DNA from: Mixophyes australis
Taxonomy: Eukaryota; Chordata; Amphibia; Anura; Limnodynastidae
Assembly (NCBI GenBank): GCA_036250195.1
Contig: JAVHZZ010000015.1
Span: forward strand, 2,914,001-2,978,000
Direction: 5' to 3'
DNA: 64,000 nt
Positions 44,612 through 60,279 of this stretch are shown here, piece by piece. How positions within the stretch are numbered: the stretch's first letter is position 1; every line of letters begins with the position of its first letter. Below the pieces are notes generated by a model that searched no databases, was not told the origin of the DNA, and worked only from the letters and a program-made list of their open reading frames with translations. A program made the translations under genes and the position numbers.

Positions 44612-47600
44612 GTATCATGATTCGATTCATGATTCATGATTCGATTCATGATTCATGATTCGATTCATGATTCATGATTCATGATTCAATTCATGATTCA
44701 TGATTCAATTCATGATTCATGATTCGATTTATGATTCATGATTTATGATTCATGATTCATGATTCAATTCATGATTCATGATTCGATTCATGATTCATGA
44801 TTCAATTCATGATTCATGATTTATGATTCAATTTATGATTCGATTCATGATTCATGATTCGATTCATGATTCATGATTCATGATTCGATTCATGATTCAT
44901 GATTCAATTCATGATTCATGATTCATTATTAATTCATGATTCGATTCATGTTTCATGATTCAATTCATGATTCATGAGTCATGATTCATTTCATGATTCG
45001 ATTCATGTTTCATGATTCAATTCATGATTCATGATTCAATTCATGATTCATGATTCGATGCATGATTCATGATTCATATCATGATTCATGATTTATGATT
45101 CAACTCATGATTCAATTCATGATTCATGAATTATGATTCATGATTCGATTCATGATTCATGATTTAATTCATGATTCATGATTTGATTCATGATTCATGA
45201 TTCATGATTCGATTCATGATTCATCATTCAATTCATGATTCATAATTTATGATTCAATTCATGATTCATGATTCGATTCATGATTCATGATTCATGATTC
45301 ATGATTCGATTCTTGATTCATGATTCAAGATTCAATTCATGATTCATGATTCGATTCATGATTCATGATTCAATTCATGATTTATGATTTATGATTCAAT
45401 TTATGATTCAATTCATGATTCATGATTCAATTCATGATTCATGATTCGATTCATGATTCATGATTCAATTCATGATTCATGATTCATGATTCAATTCATG
45501 ATTCATTTCATGATTCATGATTCAATTCATGATTCATGATTCATGATTAGATTCATGATTTAATTCATGATTTATTTCATGATTCATGATTCAATTCATG
45601 ATTCATTTCATGATTCATGATTCATGATTTAATTCATGATTAAATATTCATGATTCGATTCATGATTCATGATTAAATTATGATTCATGATTTATGATTC
45701 AATTCATGATTCAATTCATGATTCATGAATCAATTTATGAATTATGATTAATGATTCAATTCATGATTCATGATTCAATTCATGATTCATGATTTAATTC
45801 ATGATTCATGATTTGATTCTTGATTTATGATTCAATTCATGAATCATGATTCATGATTCATGATTCAATTCATGATTCATGATTCATTATTCAATTCATG
45901 ATTCATGATTCAATTCATGATTCATGATTCAATTCATGATTCATTTCATGATTCATGATTCATTTCATGATTCATGATTTAATTCATGATTAATGATTCA
46001 TGATTCAATTCATGATTCATGATGCAATTCATGATTCATGATTCAATTCATGATTCATGATTCAATTCATGTTTCATAATTCGATTCATGATTCATGATT
46101 CAATTCATGATTCATGATTTATGATTCAATACATGATTCAAGATTCGATTCATGATTCATGATTCATGATTCGATTAATGATTCATGATTCATGATTCAA
46201 TTCATAATTCATGATTCGATTTATGATTCATGATTGAATTCATGATTCATGATTTATGATTCAATTCATGATTGAATTCATGATTCATGATTCAATTCAT
46301 GATTCGAGATTCATGATTCGATTCATGATTCATGATTCAATTCATGATTCATGATTCGATTCATGATTCAATTCATGATTTATGATTCATGATTCAATTT
46401 ATGATTCATGATTCATGATTCGATTTATGATTCATGATTCATGATTCATGATTCATGATTCATGATTCATGATTCAAATCATGATTCAATTCATGATTCA
46501 TGATTCAATTCATGATTTATGATTTGATTAATGATTTATGATTCGTTTCATGATTCATGATTCATTTCATGATTTGTGTTTCGATTCATGATTCATGATT
46601 CATGATTCATGATTCGATTCATGGTTCATGATTTATGATTCAATTCATGATTCATGATTCAATTCATGATTCATGATTCGATTCATTATTCATGATTCAT
46701 GATTCATGATTCGATTCATGATTCTTGATTCATTTCATGATTCATGTTTTGATTCATGATTCATGATTTGATTCATGATTTGATTCATGATTCATGATTC
46801 AATTCATGATTCATAATTCATGATTCAGTTCATGATTCATGATTCATGATTCATTATTCAATTCATGATTCATGATTAAATTCATGATTCATGATTCGAT
46901 TCATGATTCATGATTCATGATTCATGATTCGATTCATGGTTCATGATTTATGATTCAATTCATGATTCATGATTTAATTCATGATTCATGATTTGATTCA
47001 TGATTCATGATTCATTTCATAATTCATGATTTAATTCATAATTCATGATTTGATTCATGATTTATGATTCAATTCATGAATCATGATTCATGATTCATGA
47101 TTCAATTCATGATTCATGATTCATTATTCAATTCATGATTCATGATTCATGATTCAATTCATGATTCATGATTCATGATTTAATTCATGATTCATTTCAT
47201 GATTCATGATTCAATTCATGATTCATGATTCATGATTCAATTCATGATTCATTTCATGATTCATGATTCATTTCATGATTCATGATTTAATTCATGATTA
47301 ATGATTCATGATTCAATTCATGATTCATGATGCAATTCATGATTCATGATTCAATTCATGATTCATGATTCAATTCATGTTTCATGATTCAATTCATGAT
47401 TCATGATTTATGATTCAATTCATGATTGAATTCATTATTCATGATTGAATTCATTATTCATGATTCATTTCATGATTCATGATTTAATTCATGATTAATG
47501 ATTCATGATTCAATTCATGATTCATGATTCGATTCATGATTCATGATTCAATTCATGATTCATGATTCGATTCATGATTCAATTCATGATTTATGATTTA

Positions 47601-48460
47601 TGATTCAATTTATGATTTATGATTCATGATTCGATTCATGATTCATGATTCATGATTCATGATTCAAATCATGATTCAATTCATGATTCATGATTCAATT
47701 CATGATTCATGATTCAATTCATGATTCATGATTCGATTCATTATTCATGAATTATGATTCATGATTCGATTCATGATTCTTGATTCATTTCATGATTCAT
47801 GATTCATGATTCATGATTCAATTCATGATTCATGTTTCGATTCATGATTCATGATTTGATTCATGATTCATGATTCAATTCATGATTCATGATTCATAAT
47901 TCATGATTCAGTTCATGATTCATGATTCATGATTCAATTCATGATTCATGATTAAATTCATGATTCATGATTCGATTCATGATTCATGATTCATGATTCA
48001 TGATTCATGATTCGATTCATGGTTCATGATTTATGATTCAATTCATGATTCATGATTCAATTCATGATTCAATTCATGATTTATGATTTATGATTCAATT
48101 TATGATTCAATTCATGATTCATGATACATAATTCATGATTCATGATTCGATTCATGATTCATGATTCAATTCATGATTCATGATTCATTATTTAATTCAT
48201 GATTCAATTCATGATTTATGATTCAATTCATGATTCATGATTCATGATTCATTTCATGATTCATGATTCGATTCATGATTCATAATTCATGATTCAATTC
48301 ATGATTCATGATTCGATTCATGATTCATGATTCAATTCATGATTCATGATTCAATTCATGATTCATTTCATGATTCATGATTCAATTCATGATTCATGAT
48401 TTAATTCATGATTCAATTCATGATTCATTTCATGATTCATGATTCAATTCATGATTCATT
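42870..48460 (+). repeat. 6.1-kb-offset duplication, left copy
   Basis: An exact 6,103-bp offset holds for AAATTATG (43019/49122), CATAGTTT (43135/49238), CATGAATCATG (43339/49442), GATCCATTTC (43741/49844), TTCTATTC (44538/50641) and TGTATCATG (44612/50715). One 19-bp unit fewer in the right copy gives 6,084 for CGATGCATG (45057/51141), CATCATTC (45221/51305) and TTAAATATTC (45641/51725). GTTTCATAATTC (46071/52162) gives 6,091 and GTGTTTCG (46576/52653) gives 6,077. A 154-bp insertion in the right copy then makes 6,231 at GATTGAATTCATT (47424/53655). All steps are whole repeat units or one inserted group. Confidence 0.87.
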
Positions 48461-50714
48461 TCATGATTCATGATTCAATTCATGATTCATAATTCATGAT
48501 TCAATTCATGATTCAATTCATGATTCAATTCATGATTCATGATGCAATTCATGATTCATGATTCATTTCATGATTCATGATCGATTTATGATTCATGATT
48601 CATGATTCATGATTCGATTCATGATTCATGATTCAATTCATGATTTATGATTTATGATTCAATTCATGATTCATTTCATGATTCATGATTCAATTCATGA
48701 TTCATTTCATGATTCATGATTCAATTCATGATTCATGATTCATGATTAGATTCATGATTCAATTCATGATTTATTTCATGATTCATGATTCAATTCATAA
48801 TTCATTTCATGATTCATGATTCATTATTTAATTCATGATTTATGATTCATGATTCAATTCATGATTCATGATTCGATTCATGATTCATGATTCATGATTC
48901 GATTCATGATTCATAATTCATGATTCAATTCATGATTCAATTCATGATTCAATTCATGATTCATGATTCAATTCATGATTCATGATTCGATTCATGATTC
49001 ATGATTCATGATTCGATTCATGATTCATAATTCATGATTCAATTCATGATTCATGATTCGATTCATGATTCATGATTCATGATTCAATTCATGATTCATG
49101 ATTCGATTCATGATTCATGATTAAATTATGATTCATGATTTATGATTCAATTCATGATTCAATTCATGATTCATGAATCAATTTATGATTCATGATTAAT
49201 GATTTGATTCATGATTCATGATTCATGATTCATAATTCATAGTTTAATTAATGATTCATGATTTGATTCATGATTTATGATTCAATTCATGAATCATGAT
49301 TCATGATTCATGATTCAATTCATGATTCATGATTCATTATTCAATTCATGATTCATGATTCATGATTCGATTCATGATTCATGATTCGATTCATGATTCA
49401 TGATTCATAATTTATGATTCGATTCATGATTCATGATTCATGAATCATGATTCAATTCATGATTCAAGATTCAATTCATGATTCATGATTCGATTCATGA
49501 TTCATGATTCATGATTCGATTCTTGATTCATGATTCAAGATTCAATTCATGATTCATGATTTGATTCATGATTCATGATTCATGATTCATGATTCGATTC
49601 TTGATTCATGATTCAAGATTCAATTCATGATTCATGATTCGATTCATGATTCATGATTCAATTCATGATTTATGATTTATGATTCAATTTATGATTCAAT
49701 TCATGATTCATGATTCAATTCATGATTCATGATTCGATTCATGATTCATGATTCAATTCATGATTCATGATTCATGATTCAATTCATGATTCATTTCATG
49801 ATTCATGATTCAATTTATGATTCATGATTCATGATTCAATTCATGATCCATTTCATGATTCATGATTCAATTCATGATTCATGATTCATGATTAGATTTA
49901 TGATTTAATTCATGATTTATTTCATGATTCATGATTCAATTCATGATTCATTTCATGATTCATGATTCATGATTTAATTCATGATTAATGATTCATGATT
50001 CAATTCATGATTCATGATGCAATTCATGATTCATGATTCAATTCATGATTCATGATTCGATTTATGATTCATGATTCATTATTCATGATTCATGATTCGA
50101 TTCATGATTCATGATTCATGATTCGATTCATGATTCATAATTTATGATTCAATTCATGATTCATGATTCGATTCATGATTCATGATTCAATTCATAATTT
50201 ATGATTTATGATTCAATTTATGATTCAATTCATGATTTATGATTCAATTTATGATTCAATTCATGATTCATGATTCAATTCATGATTCATGATTCGATTC
50301 ATGATTCATAATTCATGATTCAATTCATGATTCATGATTCGATTCATGATTCATGATTCAATTCATGATTCATGATTCGATTTATGATTCATGATTCATT
50401 ATTCATGATTCATGATTCGATTCATGATTCATGATTCATGATTCGATTCATGATTCATAATTCATGATTCGATTCATGATTCATGATTCATGATTCAATT
50501 CATGATTTATGATTTATGATTCAATTTATGATTCAATTCATGATTTATGATTTATGATTCAATTTATGATTCAATTCATGATTCATGATTCAATTCATGA
50601 TTCATGATTCGATTCATTATTCATGATTCATGATTCATTATTCTATTCATGATTCTTAATTCATTTCATGATTCATGATTCATGATTCAATTCATGATTC
50701 ATTTTTCGATTCAT
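44612..50714 (+). repeat. Higher-order module 10 (6,103 bp)
   Basis: Order: TGAGTCA 44975, CGATGCATG 45057, CGAGATTC 46305, GTGTTTCG 46576, CATGGTTC 46623 and 46938, CATGGTTC 48021, CATGATAC 48123 (here CATGATACATAATTC), ATCGAT 48580, then the CATAGTTT block (49238). It combines the full-module right half with the CATAGTTT block. The CATGATAC-to-ATCGAT section copies module 8 at +8,629 bp (39494/48123 and 39951/48580). Confidence 0.8.
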
Positions 50715-53700
50715 GTATCATGATTCGATTCATGATTCATGATTCGATTCATGATTCATGATTCATGATTCAATTCATGATTCATGATTCAATTCATGAT
50801 TCATGATTCGATTTATGATTCATGATTTATGATTCATGATTCATGATTCAATTCATGATTCATGATTCGATTCATGATTCATGATTCAATTCATGATTCA
50901 TGATTTATGATTCAATTTATGATTCTATTCATGATTCATGATTCGATTCATGATTCATGATTCATGATTCGATTCATGATTCATGATTCAATTCATGATT
51001 CATGATTCATTATTAATTCATGATTCGATTCATGTTTCATGATTCAATTCATGATTCATAAGTCATGATTCATTTCATGATTCGATTCATGTTTCATGAT
51101 TCAATTCATGATTCATGATTCAATTCATGATTCATGATTCGATGCATGATTCATGATTCATATCATGATTCATGATTTATGATTCAACTCATGATTCAAT
51201 TCATGATTCATGAATTATGATTCATGATTCGATTCATGATTCATGATTTAATTCATGATTCATGATTTGATTCATGATTCATGATTCATGATTCGATTCA
51301 TGATTCATCATTCAATTCATGATTCATAATTTATGATTCAATTCATGATTCATGATTCGATTCATGATTCATGATTCATGATTCATGATTCGATTCTTGA
51401 TTCATGATTCAAGATTCAATTCATGATTCATGATTCGATTCATGATTCATGATTCAATTCATGATTTATGATTTATGATTCAATTTATGATTCAATTCAT
51501 GATTCATGATTCAATTCATGATTCATGATTCGATTCATGATTCATGATTCAATTCATGATTCATGATTCATGATTCAATTCATGATTCATTTCATGATTC
51601 ATGATTCAATTCATGATTCATGATTCATGATTAGATTCATGATTTAATTCATGATTTATTTCATGATTCATGATTCAATTCATGATTCATTTCATGATTC
51701 ATGATTCATGATTTAATTCATGATTAAATATTCATGATTCGATTCATGATTCATGATTAAATTATGATTCATGATTTATGATTCAATTCATGATTCAATT
51801 CATGATTCATGAATCAATTTATGAATTATGATTAATGATTTGATTCATGATTCATGATTCAATTCATGATTCATGATTTAATTCATGATTCATGATTTGA
51901 TTCTTGATTTATGATTCAATTCATGAATCATGATTCATGATTCATGATTCAATTCATGATTCATGATTCATTATTCAATTCATGATTCATGATTCAATTC
52001 ATGATTCATGATTCATGATTCAATTCATGATTCATTTCATGATTCATGATTCATTTCATGATTCATGATTTAATTCATGATTAATGATTCATGATTCAAT
52101 TCATGATTCATGATGCAATTCATGATTCATGATTCAATTCATGATTCATGATTCAATTCATGTTTCATAATTCGATTCATGATTCATGATTCAATTCATG
52201 ATTCATGATTTATGATTCAATACATGATTCAAGATTCGATTCATGATTCATGATTCATGATTCGATTAATGATTCATGATTCATGATTCAATTCATAATT
52301 CATGATTCGATTTATGATTCATGATTGAATTCATGATTCATGATTTATGATTCAATTCATGATTGAATTCATGATTCATGATTCAATTCATGATTCGAGA
52401 TTCATGATTCGATTCATGATTCATGATTCAATTCATGATTCATGATTCGATTCATGATTCAATTCATGATTTATGATTCATGATTCAATTTATGATTCAT
52501 GATTCATGATTCGATTTATGATTCATGATTCATGATTCATGATTCATGATTCAAATCATGATTCAATTCATGATTCATGATTCAATTCATGATTTATGAT
52601 TTGATTAATGATTTATGATTCGTTTCATGATTCATGATTCATTTCATGATTTGTGTTTCGATTCATGATTCATGATTCATGATTCATGATTCGATTCATG
52701 GTTCATGATTTATGATTCAATTCATGATTCATGATTCAATTCATGATTCATGATTCGATTCATTATTCATGATTCATGATTCATGATTCGATTCATGATT
52801 CTTGATTCATTTCATGATTCATGTTTTGATTCATGATTCATGATTTGATTCATGATTTGATTCATGATTCATGATTCAATTCATGATTCATAATTCATGA
52901 TTCAGTTCATGATTCATGATTCATGATTCATTATTCAATTCATGATTCATGATTAAATTCATGATTCATGATTCGATTCATGATTCATGATTCATGATTC
53001 ATGATTCGATTCATGGTTCATGATTTATGATTCAATTCATGATTCATGATTTAATTCATGATTCATGATTTGATTCATGATTCATGATTCATTTCATAAT
53101 TCATGATTTAATTCATAATTCATGATTTGATTCATGATTTATGATTCAATTCATGAATCATGATTCATGATTCATGATTCAATTCATGATTCATGATTCA
53201 TTATTCAATTCATGATTCATGATTCATGATTCAATTCATGATTCATGATTCATGATTTAATTCATGATTCATTTCATGATTCATTATTCAATTCATGATT
53301 CATGATTCATGATTCAATTCATGATTCATTTCATGATTCATGATTCATTTCATGATTCATGATTTAATTCATGATTAATGATTCATGATTCAATTCATGA
53401 TTCATGATGCAATTCATGATTCATGATTCAATTCATGATTCATGATTCAATTCATGTTTCATGATTCAATTCATGATTCATGATTCAATTCATGATTCAT
53501 GATTTATGATTCAATTCATGATTCATGATTCGATTCATGATTCATGATTCATGATTCGATTAATGATTCATGATTCATAATTCAATTTATGATTCATGAT
53601 TCGATTTATGATTCATGATTCAATTCATGATTCATGATTTATGATTCAATTCATGATTGAATTCATTATTCATGATTGAATTCATTATTCATGATTCATT

Positions 53701-54680
53701 TCATGATTCATGATTTAATTCATGATTAATGATTCATGATTCAATTCATGATTCATGATTCGATTCATGATTCAATTCATGATTCATGATTCGATTCATG
53801 ATTCAATTCATGATTTATGATTTATGATTCAATTTATGATTTATGATTCATGATTCGATTCATGATTCATGATTCATGATTCATGATTCAAATCATGATT
53901 CAATTCATGATTCATGATTCAATTCATGATTCATGATTCAATTCATGATTCATGATTCGATTCATTATTCATGAATTATGATTCATGATTCGATTCATGA
54001 TTCTTGATTCATTTCATGATTCATGATTCATGATTCATGATTCAATTCATGATTCATGTTTCGATTCATGATTCATGATTTGATTCATGATTCATGATTC
54101 AATTCATGATTCATGATTCATAATTCATGATTCATGATTCAATTCATGATTCATGATTAAATTCATGATTCATGATTCGATTCATGATTCATGATTCATG
54201 ATTCATGATTCATGATTCGATTCATGGTTCATGATTTATGATTCAATTCATGATTCATGATTCAATTCATGATTCATGATTCAATTCATGATTTATGATT
54301 TATGATTCAATTTATGATTCAATTCATGATTCATGATACATAATTCATGATTCATGATTCGATTCATGATTCAATTCATGATTCATGATTCATTATTTAA
54401 TTCATGATTCAATTCATGATTTATGATTCAATTCATGATTCATGATTCATGATTCATTTCATGATTCATGATGCGATTCATGATTCATGATTCATAATTC
54501 ATGATTCAATTCATGATTCATGATTCGATTCATGATTCATGATTCAATTCATGATTCATGATTCAATTCATGATTCATTTCATGATTCATGATTCAATTC
54601 ATGATTCATGATTTAATTCATGATTCAATTCATGATTCATTTCATGATTCATGATTCAATTCATGATTCATTTCATGATT
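48973..54680 (+). repeat. 6.1-kb-offset duplication, right copy
   Basis: This is the partner of 42,870-48,460. Differences that tell the copies apart: CATAAGTCA at 51059 where the left copy has TGAGTCA (44975); one 19-bp CG-junction unit fewer after TGTATCATG; and 154 bp extra near 53,480-53,640 containing CATAATTCAATTTATG. Beyond CATGATAC (54335) it follows 48.1-48.46 kb and then switches near 54,690 to a copy of 52.05 kb. Confidence 0.86.
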
Positions 54681-55195
54681 CATGATTCATTTCATGATTC
54701 ATGATTTAATTCATGATTAATGATTCATGATTCAATTCATGATTCATGATGCAATTCATGATTCATGATTCAATTCATGATTCATGATTCAATTCATGTT
54801 TCATAATTCGATTCATGATTCATGATTCAATTCATGATTCATGATTTATGATTCAATACATGATTCAAGATTCGATTCATGATTCATGATTCATGATTCG
54901 ATTAATGATTCATGATTCATGATTCAATTCATAATTCATGATTCGATTTATGATTCATGATTGAATTCATGATTCATGATTTATGATTCAATTCATGATT
55001 GAATTCATGATTCATGATTCAATTCATGATTCGAGATTCATGATTCGATTCATGATTCATGATTCAATTCATGATTCATGATTCGATTCATGATTCAATT
55101 CATGATTCATGATTCATGATTCAATTTATGATTCATGATTCATGATTCGATTTATGATTCATGATTCATGATTCATGATTCATGATTCAAATCAT

Positions 55196-55548
55196 GATTT
55201 ATGATTTGATTAATGATTTATGATTCGTTTCATGATTCATGATTCATTTCATGATTTGTGTTTCGATTCATGATTCATGATTCATGATTCATGATTCGAT
55301 TCATGGTTCATGATTTATGATTCAATTCATGATTCATGATTCAATTCATGATTCATGATTCGATTCATTATTCATGATTCATGATTCATGATTCGATTCA
55401 TGATTCTTGATTCATTTCATGATTCATGTTTTGATTCATGATTCATGATTTGATTCATGATTTGATTCATGATTCATGATTCAATTCATGATTCATAATT
55501 CATGATTCAGTTCATGATTCATGATTCATGATTCATTATTCAATTCAT
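55196..55548 (+). repeat. 353-bp tandem duplication, left copy
   Basis: The copy starts at GATTTATGATTTGATTAATG and contains GTGTTTCG (55258) and CATGGTTC (55305). Both recur exactly 353 bp later. Other modules have this group once, so it is a local gain. Confidence 0.85.
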
Positions 55549-55901
55549 GATTTATGATTTGATTAATGATTTATGATTCGTTTCATGATTCATGATTCAT
55601 TTCATGATTTGTGTTTCGATTCATGATTCATGATTCATGATTCATGATTCGATTCATGGTTCATGATTTATGATTCAATTCATGATTCATGATTCAATTC
55701 ATGATTCATGATTCGATTCATTATTCATGATTCATGATTCATGATTCGATTCATGATTCTTGATTCATTTCATGATTCATGTTTTGATTCATGATTCATG
55801 ATTTGATTCATGATTTGATTCATGATTCATGATTCAATTCATGATTCATAATTCATGATTCAGTTCATGATTCATGATTCATGATTCATTATTCAATTCA
55901 T
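55549..55901 (+). repeat. 353-bp tandem duplication, right copy
   Basis: Head-to-tail partner with GTGTTTCG at 55611 and CATGGTTC at 55658. After about 55,900 the normal order resumes (AAATTC group, then CATGGTTC 55973). Confidence 0.85.
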
Positions 55902-58399
55902 GATTCATGATTAAATTCATGATTCATGATTCGATTCATGATTCATGATTCATGATTCATGATTCGATTCATGGTTCATGATTTATGATTCAATTCATGA
56001 TTCATGATTTAATTCATGATTCATGATTTGATTCATGATTCATGATTCATTTCATAATTCATGATTTAATTCATAATTCATGATTTGATTCATGATTTAT
56101 GATTCAATTCATGAATCATGATTCATGATTCATGATTCAATTCATGATTCATGATTCATTATTCAATTCATGATTCATGATTCATGATTCAATTCATGAT
56201 TCATGATTCATGATTTAATTCATGATTCATTTCATGATTCATGATTCAATTCATGATTCATGATTCATGATTCAATTCATGATTCATTTCATGATTCATG
56301 ATTCATTTCATGATTCATGATTTAATTCATGATTAATGATTCATGATTCAATTCATGATTCATGATGCAATTCATGATTCATGATTCAATTCATGATTCA
56401 TGATTCAATTCATGTTTCATGATTCAATTCATGATTCATGATTTATGATTCAATTCATGATTGAATTCATTATTCATGATTGAATTCATTATTCATGATT
56501 CATTTCATGATTCATGATTTAATTCATGATTAATGATTCATGATTCAATTCATGATTCATGATTCGATTCATGATTCATGATTCAATTCATGATTCATGA
56601 TTCGATTCATGATTCAATTCATGATTTATGATTTATGATTCAATTTATGATTTATGATTCATGATTCGATTCATGATTCATGATTCATGATTCAAATCAT
56701 GATTCAATTCATGATTCATGATTCAATTCATGATTCATGATTCAATTCATGATTCATGATTCGATTCATTATTCATGAATTATGATTCATGATTCGATTC
56801 ATGATTCTTGATTCATTTCATGATTCATGATTCATGATTCATGATTCAATTCATGATTCATGTTTCGATTCATGATTCATGATTTGATTCATGATTCATG
56901 ATTCAATTCATGATTCATGATTCATAATTCATGATTCAGTTCATGATTCATGATTCATGATTCAATTCATGATTCATGATTAAATTCATGATTCATGATT
57001 CGATTCATGATTCATGATTCATGATTCATGATTCATGATTCGATTCATGGTTCATGATTTATGATTCAATTCATGATTCATGATTCAATTCATGATTCAA
57101 TTCATGATTTATGATTTATGATTCAATTTATGATTCAATTCATGATTCATGATACATAATTCATGATTCATGATTCGATTCATGATTCATGATTCAATTC
57201 ATGATTCATGATTCATTATTTAATTCATGATTCAATTCATGATTTATGATTCAATTCATGATTCATGATTCATGATTCATTTCATGATTCATGATTCGAT
57301 TCATGATTCATGATTCATAATTCATGATTCAATTCATGATTCATGATTCGATTCATGATTCATGATTCAATTCATGATTCATGATTCAATTCATGATTCA
57401 TGATTCAATTCATGATTCATTTCATGATTCATGATTCAATTCATGATTCATGATTTAATTCATGATTCAATTCATGATTCATTTCATGATTCATGATTCA
57501 ATTCATGATTCATTTCATGATTCATGATTCAATTCATGATTCATAATTCATGATTCAATTCATGATTCAATTCATGATTCAATTCATGATTCATGATGCA
57601 ATTCATGATTCATGATTCATTTCATGATTCATGATCGATTTATGATTCATGATTCATGATTCATGATTCGATTCATGATTCATGATTCAATTCATGATTT
57701 ATGATTTATGATTCAATTCATGATTCATTTCATGATTCATGATTCAATTCATGATTCATTTCATGATTCATGATTCAATTCATGATTCATGATTCATGAT
57801 TAGATTCATGATTCAATTCATGATTTATTTCATGATTCATAATTCAATTCATGATTCATTTCATGATTCATGATTCATGATTTAATTCATGATTTATGAT
57901 TCATGATTCAATTCATGATTCATGATTCGATTTATGATTCATGATTCATTATTCATGATTCATGATTCGATTCATGATTCATGAATCATGATTCGATTCA
58001 TGATTCATAATTCATGATTCAATTCATGATTCATGATTCGATTCATGATTCATAATTCATGATTCAATTCATGATTCATGATTCGATTCATGATTCATGA
58101 TTCAATTCATGATTCAAGATTCGATTTATGATTCATGATTCATTATTCATGATTCATGATTCGATTCATGATTCATGATTCATGATTCAATTCATTATTT
58201 ATGATTTATGATTCAATTTATGATTCAATTCATGATTTATGATTTATGATTCAATTTATGATTCAATTCATGATTCATGATTCAATTCATGATTCATGAT
58301 TCGATTCATTATTCATGATTCATAATTCGATTCATGATTCTTGATTCATTTCATGATTCATGATTCATGATTCAATTCATGATTCATATTTCGATTCAT

Positions 58400-60279
58400 G
58401 TATCATGATTCGATTCATGATTCATGATTCGATTCATGATTCATGATTCATGATTCAATTCATGATTCATGATTCAATTCATGATTCATGATTCGATTTA
58501 TGATTCATGATTTATGATTCATGATTCATGATTCAATTCATGATTCATGATTCGATTCATGATTCATGATTCAATTCATGATTCATGATTCAATTCATGA
58601 TTCATGATTTATGATTCAATTTATGATTCTATTCATGATTCATGATTCGATTCATGATTCATTATTCATGATTCGATTCATGATTCATGATTCAATTCAT
58701 GATTCATTATTAATTCATGATTCAATTCATGTTTCATGATTCAATTCATGATTCATGAGTCATGATTCATTTCATGATTCGATTCATGTTTCATGATTCA
58801 ATTCATGATTCATGAATTATGATTCAATTCATGATTCATGATTCAATTCATGATTCATGATTCGATTTATGATTCATGATTTATGATTCATGATTCATGA
58901 TTCAATTCATGATTCATGATTCAATTCATGATTCATGATTCAATTCATGATTCATGATTCGATTCATTATTCATGAATTATGATTCATGATTCGATTCAT
59001 GATTCTTGATTCATTTCATGATTCATGATTCATGATTCATGATTCAATTCATGATTCATGTTTCGATTCATGATTCATGATTTGATTCATGATTCATGAT
59101 TCAATTCATGATTCATGATTCATAATTCATGATTCAGTTCATGATTCATGATTCATGATTCAATTCATGATTCATGATTAAATTCATGATTCATGATTCG
59201 ATTCATGATTCATGATTCATGATTCATGATTCATGATTCGATTCATGGTTCATGATTTATGATTCATGATTCAATTCATGATTCATGATTTAATTCATGA
59301 TTCAATTCATGATTCATTTCATGATTCATGATTCAATTCATGATTCATTTCATGATTCATGATTCAATTCATGATTCATAATTCATGATTCAATTCATGA
59401 TTCAATTCATGATTCAATTCATGATTCATGATGCAATTCATGATTCATGATTCATTTCATGATTCATGATCGATTTATGATTCATGATTCATGATTCATG
59501 ATTCGATTCATGATTCATGATTCAATTCATGATTTATGATTTATGATTCAATTCATGATTCATTTCATGATTCATGATTCAATTCATGATTCATTTCATG
59601 ATTCATGATTCAATTCATGATTCATGATTCATGATTAGATTCATGATTCAATTCATGATTTATTTCATGATTCATGATTCAATTCATGATTCATTTCATG
59701 ATTCATGATTCATGATTTAATTCATGATTTATGATTCATGATTCAATTCATGATTCATGATTCGATTTATGATTCATGATTCATTATTCATGATTCATGA
59801 TTCGATTCATGATTCATGAATCATGATTCGATTCATGATTCATAATTCATGATTCAATTCATGATTCATGATTCGATTCATGATTCATAATTCATGATTC
59901 AATTCATGATTCATGATTCGATTCATGATTCATGATTCAATTCATGATTCAAGATTCGATTTATGATTCATGATTCATTATTCATGATTCATGATTCGAT
60001 TCATGATTCATGATTCATGATTCGATTCATGATTCATAATTCAGGATTCAATTCATGATTCATGATTCAATTCATTATTTATGATTTATGATTCAATTTA
60101 TGATTCAATTCATGATTTATGATTTATGATTCAATTTATGATTCAATTCATGATTCATGATTCAATTCATGATTCATGATTCGATTCATTATTCATGATT
60201 CATAATTCGATTAATGATTCTTGATTCATTTCATGATTCATGATTCATGATTCAATTCATGATTCATATTTCGATTCAT
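58400..60279 (+). repeat. Higher-order module 12 (1,880 bp, short)
   Basis: Contains TGAGTCA 58756, CATGGTTC 59247 and ATCGAT 59469. The long middle section of the full module (CGATGCATG through GTGTTTCG) and CATGATAC are missing. It is repeated as module 13 at +1,880 bp in its front part (TGTATCATG 58400/60280, TGAGTCA 58756/60636). Confidence 0.8.

Larger units (their letters stand above)
54690..57450 (+). repeat. Copy of 52.05-54.68 kb, offset 2.6-2.96 kb
   Basis: Offsets run 2,636 (GTTTCATAATTC 52162/54798; CGAGATTC 52396/55032), 2,605 (GTGTTTCG 52653/55258), 2,958 after the 353-bp duplication (CATGGTTC 53015/55973), 2,804 after the 154-bp group is absent (GATTGAATTCATT 53655/56459), and 2,816 (CATGATAC 54335/57151). 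Confidence 0.78.
50715..58399 (+). repeat. Composite higher-order module 11 (7,685 bp)
   Basis: After the front (CATAAGTCA 51059, CGATGCATG 51141), the right half occurs twice. The first run is CGAGATTC 52396, GTGTTTCG 52653, CATGGTTC 52700, 53015 and 54226, CATGATAC 54335. The second run is CGAGATTC 55032, GTGTTTCG 55258 and 55611, CATGGTTC 55305, 55658, 55973 and 57049, CATGATAC 57151, ATCGAT 57634. The second run carries an extra 353-bp tandem duplication and lacks the 154-bp insertion, so it was not copied unchanged from the first. Confidence 0.78.
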
